Source of the DNA: Sipunculus nudus
Lineage: Eukaryota; Annelida; Sipuncula; Golfingiida; Sipunculidae
Reading direction: 5' to 3'
Assembly (NCBI GenBank): GCA_026874595.1
Contig: CM049306.1
Location: forward strand, 87,933,142-87,997,141
Length of the DNA stretch: 64,000 nucleotides
Below, piece after piece: positions 61,401 to 64,000 of the stretch. The notes beneath the pieces were generated by a model, which searched no databases, was not told the DNA's origin, and was given only the letters and a program-made list of their open reading frames with translations. Every line of letters starts with the position of its first letter. Position 1 is the stretch's first letter. Position numbers and translations under genes: made by a program.

Positions 61401-63542
61401 CACTCTCATAGAAAAGGTCATGACCCCAATTTCAATATACATCATCCCATAACCCATGTCTATGTATATGCATACTATGAAAGAAATCTGTCCATTAGTT
61501 TTTGACTTATAATGCTGACAGTACTGTTAAGTGGCAATGATGGGGTATTAAACGGCATGAAAACAAGTAAAAGAATAACAGGTGGTGCCACCTGTTTCTG
61601 GTACATGACAATACTATCCAAGATCTTTAATCAAGTTGATTTTTGGACCAATTCATGCATCCCTTATTGAGATATTAATGATTTTGTGTAATTTTCACCA
61701 AATATGGCAATATTCAAGGTCAAGGCCACTCTAATAGGAAAGGTCATGACCCCAATTTATATATTCATCATCATATGAAAGAAATCTGTCCATTAGTTTT
61801 TGACTTATAATGCTCACAGTACTGTTAGGTGGCAATGATGGAGGTATTAAACAGCACAACAACAAGTAAAAGAATAACAGGTGGCGCCACCTGTTTCAGG
61901 TACATGACATTACTATCTGAGATCTTTGGTCAATTTGATTTTTGGACCAATCCATGCATCCTTTATTGAGATATTAATGATTTTGTGTGATTTTCACAAT
62001 ATATGGCAATATTCAAGGTCAAGGCCACCCTAATAGGAAAGGTCATGACCCCAATTTAAATAAACATCATCCCATAACCCATATCTATGTATATGTATAA
62101 TATAAAAGAAATCTGTCCATTAGTTTTTGCCTTAAAATGCTCACAGTACTGTCAAGTAGCAATTTTTGGGGTATTTAATGGCACGAAAACAAGTAAAGAA
62201 TAATAGGTGGTGCCACCAGTTTCTGAAACATGACAACCCTATCCATGATCTTCCATCAACTTGATTTTGGGATCAATCCATGCAAGATTTCTTGAGATAT
62301 TTAAATTTGTGTGATTTTCCCCAAAATTGGACCTATTCAAGGTCAAGGACACTCTCCTGGTCAAGGTCATGAACATTTTGGAAAGGCGTCGTCCTCTCAC
62401 CCATATCTATACATATACCAAGTTTGGTAAAGATCCATGAAATATTTTTTGAGTTATCGAACCAACAAGATTTATATGCGGCGGCGGGACCGGTATGAAA
62501 ACATTGTATCCCCCGACTTTGTCTGGGATACAATGACTCAATTCAATCTCCATAATTCAGCCAAAAATCATTCATGTGGAACCATTAATGACAATTATTA
62601 TAAGAATTATTGTAGGGATTATCCTTGTAAAATATTTAACAAACTGGCTTCAGTGGCATCAGTCGAAAAACGTTTCGCAGGTTTATAACTCATATAGGAA
62701 GATACAGCAACTGGCTAAGTTCAACTTCCTGTAACTCAGCCAAAAAGTACTGAACCAAAACTATTTGAACAAACTTGAAATATCAACATCTGAGGATAAT
62801 TAATGTGTGAGCTTCAAGAATTTGGCCCAGTGGTTTTTTTAGAAGAAGATCTTTGTAGCCACTGAGCTAAAATGGGCTGTTATGGCATATGACTAAATTC
62901 AGCTTCCCATAACTTAGCCAAAAGAGACCATTTGAACTAACCTCAGAAAACACTACCCTAGGATCACTCATGTGCAATATTAAATATTTTGGCCATATGG
63001 TTTCTGAGACGAAGTTTTTTGTAGCCCTCAGTGTGATACAGGCACTGATTACCCCGTACAAAAAAGGCCGATGCAGGTGGCGCAACCAATACCTGAATTT
63101 CAGATTTGACCCATGTGACCAACATTGGCATAAAATTTGGTGATGATAGCTCCAGCTGTTTCTGAGATTTAAATTTTAATATGCTTTTTTGCACAGTAAA
63201 CAAAATTTAACTTCCTGTAACTCGGCCAAAAATCTCCGAAATGGAACCATTCGAACAAACTTGAGAAAGATTGTTCCAGGGATCATTTCTGTGAAATATT
63301 GGACAATTTGGCTGGACAGTTTCGGAGAAGATTTTTAAAGCTTCTTTAGCTTTTTCCCTATAAAATCTAAGAAAAAGCAGTTAGAAAAAAAATCAACAAA
63401 ATCCAATATAGTTTTTTGGATGACTGATTATTTGCCAAAAAAATGATGATGCTAGCTCATGCCATTTTTGAGATAGCTATGGTTAACGTACAGATGCCGC
63501 ACGATGCCGCACCATCGCATAAGCTCACAGGTTCCCTAAAAA
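58414..63542 (-). mobile_element. W' element, inverted, interrupted by V'
   Basis: Left edge AACAAGGCCTACAGGCC, right edge AAGCTCACAGGTTCCCTAAAAA, the inverted ends of W. The core carries GGTGGCGCCACC or one-base variants near 59174, 59279, 59428, 59555, 59704, 59837 and 59944. Part of the core (58600-60050) resembles the X core, so W and X share core sequence. V' is nested at 61279-62528. Lies in the presumed GOLGA7-like intron. Confidence 0.7.
61279..62528 (-). mobile_element. V' element: intact-ended Helitron, inverted, without Z
   Basis: On the minus strand it starts TCCCAGACAAAGTCGGGGGA and ends GGCACCTGCGGTGCC, AAGAAATAT, CTAG, then T. It has a perfect 6-bp 3' hairpin stem and is 1250 bp long. 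It lacks the Z insertion of V and so provides the empty site. Confidence 0.75.
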
Positions 63543-64000
63543 TTTTTATGTTTCTCAGGCACCGCCTGCATCACTTTAACCCCCCCCCCCCCCCCCCCCC
63601 CGCCTCAAAAATGTTTATTGCCTAAGTGCCACATGGTAATCTGGTGATGTGCTTGTCTCAGTTTCCGTCCTAATGTTACTTCGGCCATTTTTACCAACAC
63701 ATATACTTCAAAACATGATAATTCCTCTAAAACTTTTGACCAATTAGACCTGTACATCGTTTGTGATTATCTCATATTTCTATCTTTGTGGACTATTTTC
63801 TTTAATGGCCGCTATGTGTAGGCAATGTTCATAGCTAACAATGTGTTTATATGCTCGGTCTCCATTAAAACATATACAGGTTCTAATCTTTAAATAACCA
63901 CTCTTAATTGATCTAATTTCTGTATGAAAGAATTCTAATGTAAATATTTCCATTCCACAAAGAGATATAATTTGTGTATTTCCCTAATTTTATGATTTGT
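63543..64000. other. Right end: partial MITE end and poly-C, otherwise nothing
   Basis: TTCTCAGGCACCGCCTGCATCA at about 63551 matches the inverted end of the MITE at 44190. It is followed by a C run of about 20 (to 63601). The remainder is AT-rich and shows no exon. Confidence 0.45.

Overview
This window is eukaryotic: exons with GT/AG splice sites, phase-consistent reading frames, AT-rich introns full of interspersed repeats, and tRNA-derived SINEs. The repeat types point to a bivalve or other lophotrochozoan mollusc: a SINE body resembling the MetaSINE core, and pearl/HINE-like elements with (GTCY)n tracts and tandem core repeats. That attribution is inference from repeat style, not from a marker gene.

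Two protein-coding genes are supported. (1) The + strand carries the 3' part of a contactin-family neural and septate-junction adhesion gene, 16 exons from 43 to 44854. It encodes four Ig domains (by position Ig3 to Ig6), four fibronectin type III domains and a C-terminal GPI-attachment signal, about 851 residues in one unbroken splice frame. The 5' exons (start codon, signal peptide, first Ig domains) lie left of the window. A 1.8 kb 3' UTR ends near an AATAAA at 46631. (2) The - strand carries the last two coding exons of a GOLGA7 (Golgin A7/Erf4-type palmitoyltransferase accessory subunit) homologue, 57442 to 56694. Its 5' exons lie beyond the right edge. The two genes are convergent.

Most of the rest is mobile DNA, mainly rolling-circle type. 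Intron 2 of contactin (2550-22896) holds a head-to-tail array X0-Y0-X1-Y1-X2-Y2-X3 with a repeat period of up to 6.03 kb. The X copies differ mainly in the number (4, 7, 3, 7) of a roughly 335-bp internal subunit and in a 274-bp TTAA-flanked MITE. Further right in the contactin introns come a W element (26600-28738), a SINE, a small reverse-oriented Helitron-like element H (30900-31555), and a canonical-ended Helitron V (32291-36207) with element Z nested inside it. Downstream of contactin the same families reappear inverted: X4 (47364-52292) with Z' nested inside, a V remnant (about 52480-53010), and W' (58414-63542) with V' nested inside.

The most striking signal is the 12-bp palindrome GGTGGCGCCACC. 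It recurs with regular spacing in the core repeats of X, W and V families that otherwise differ in sequence. In X it alternates at about 149 and 130 bp (a 279-bp higher-order repeat) or sits once per roughly 335-bp subunit. X, W and Z share a terminal grammar: a 5' poly-T and TAGC start, an inverted terminal motif, and a 3' palindrome followed by CTTGTT. A filled/empty comparison of V with V' shows that Z inserted at a T-rich site with no clear target duplication. No element in the window shows a Rep/helicase, so all appear non-autonomous.
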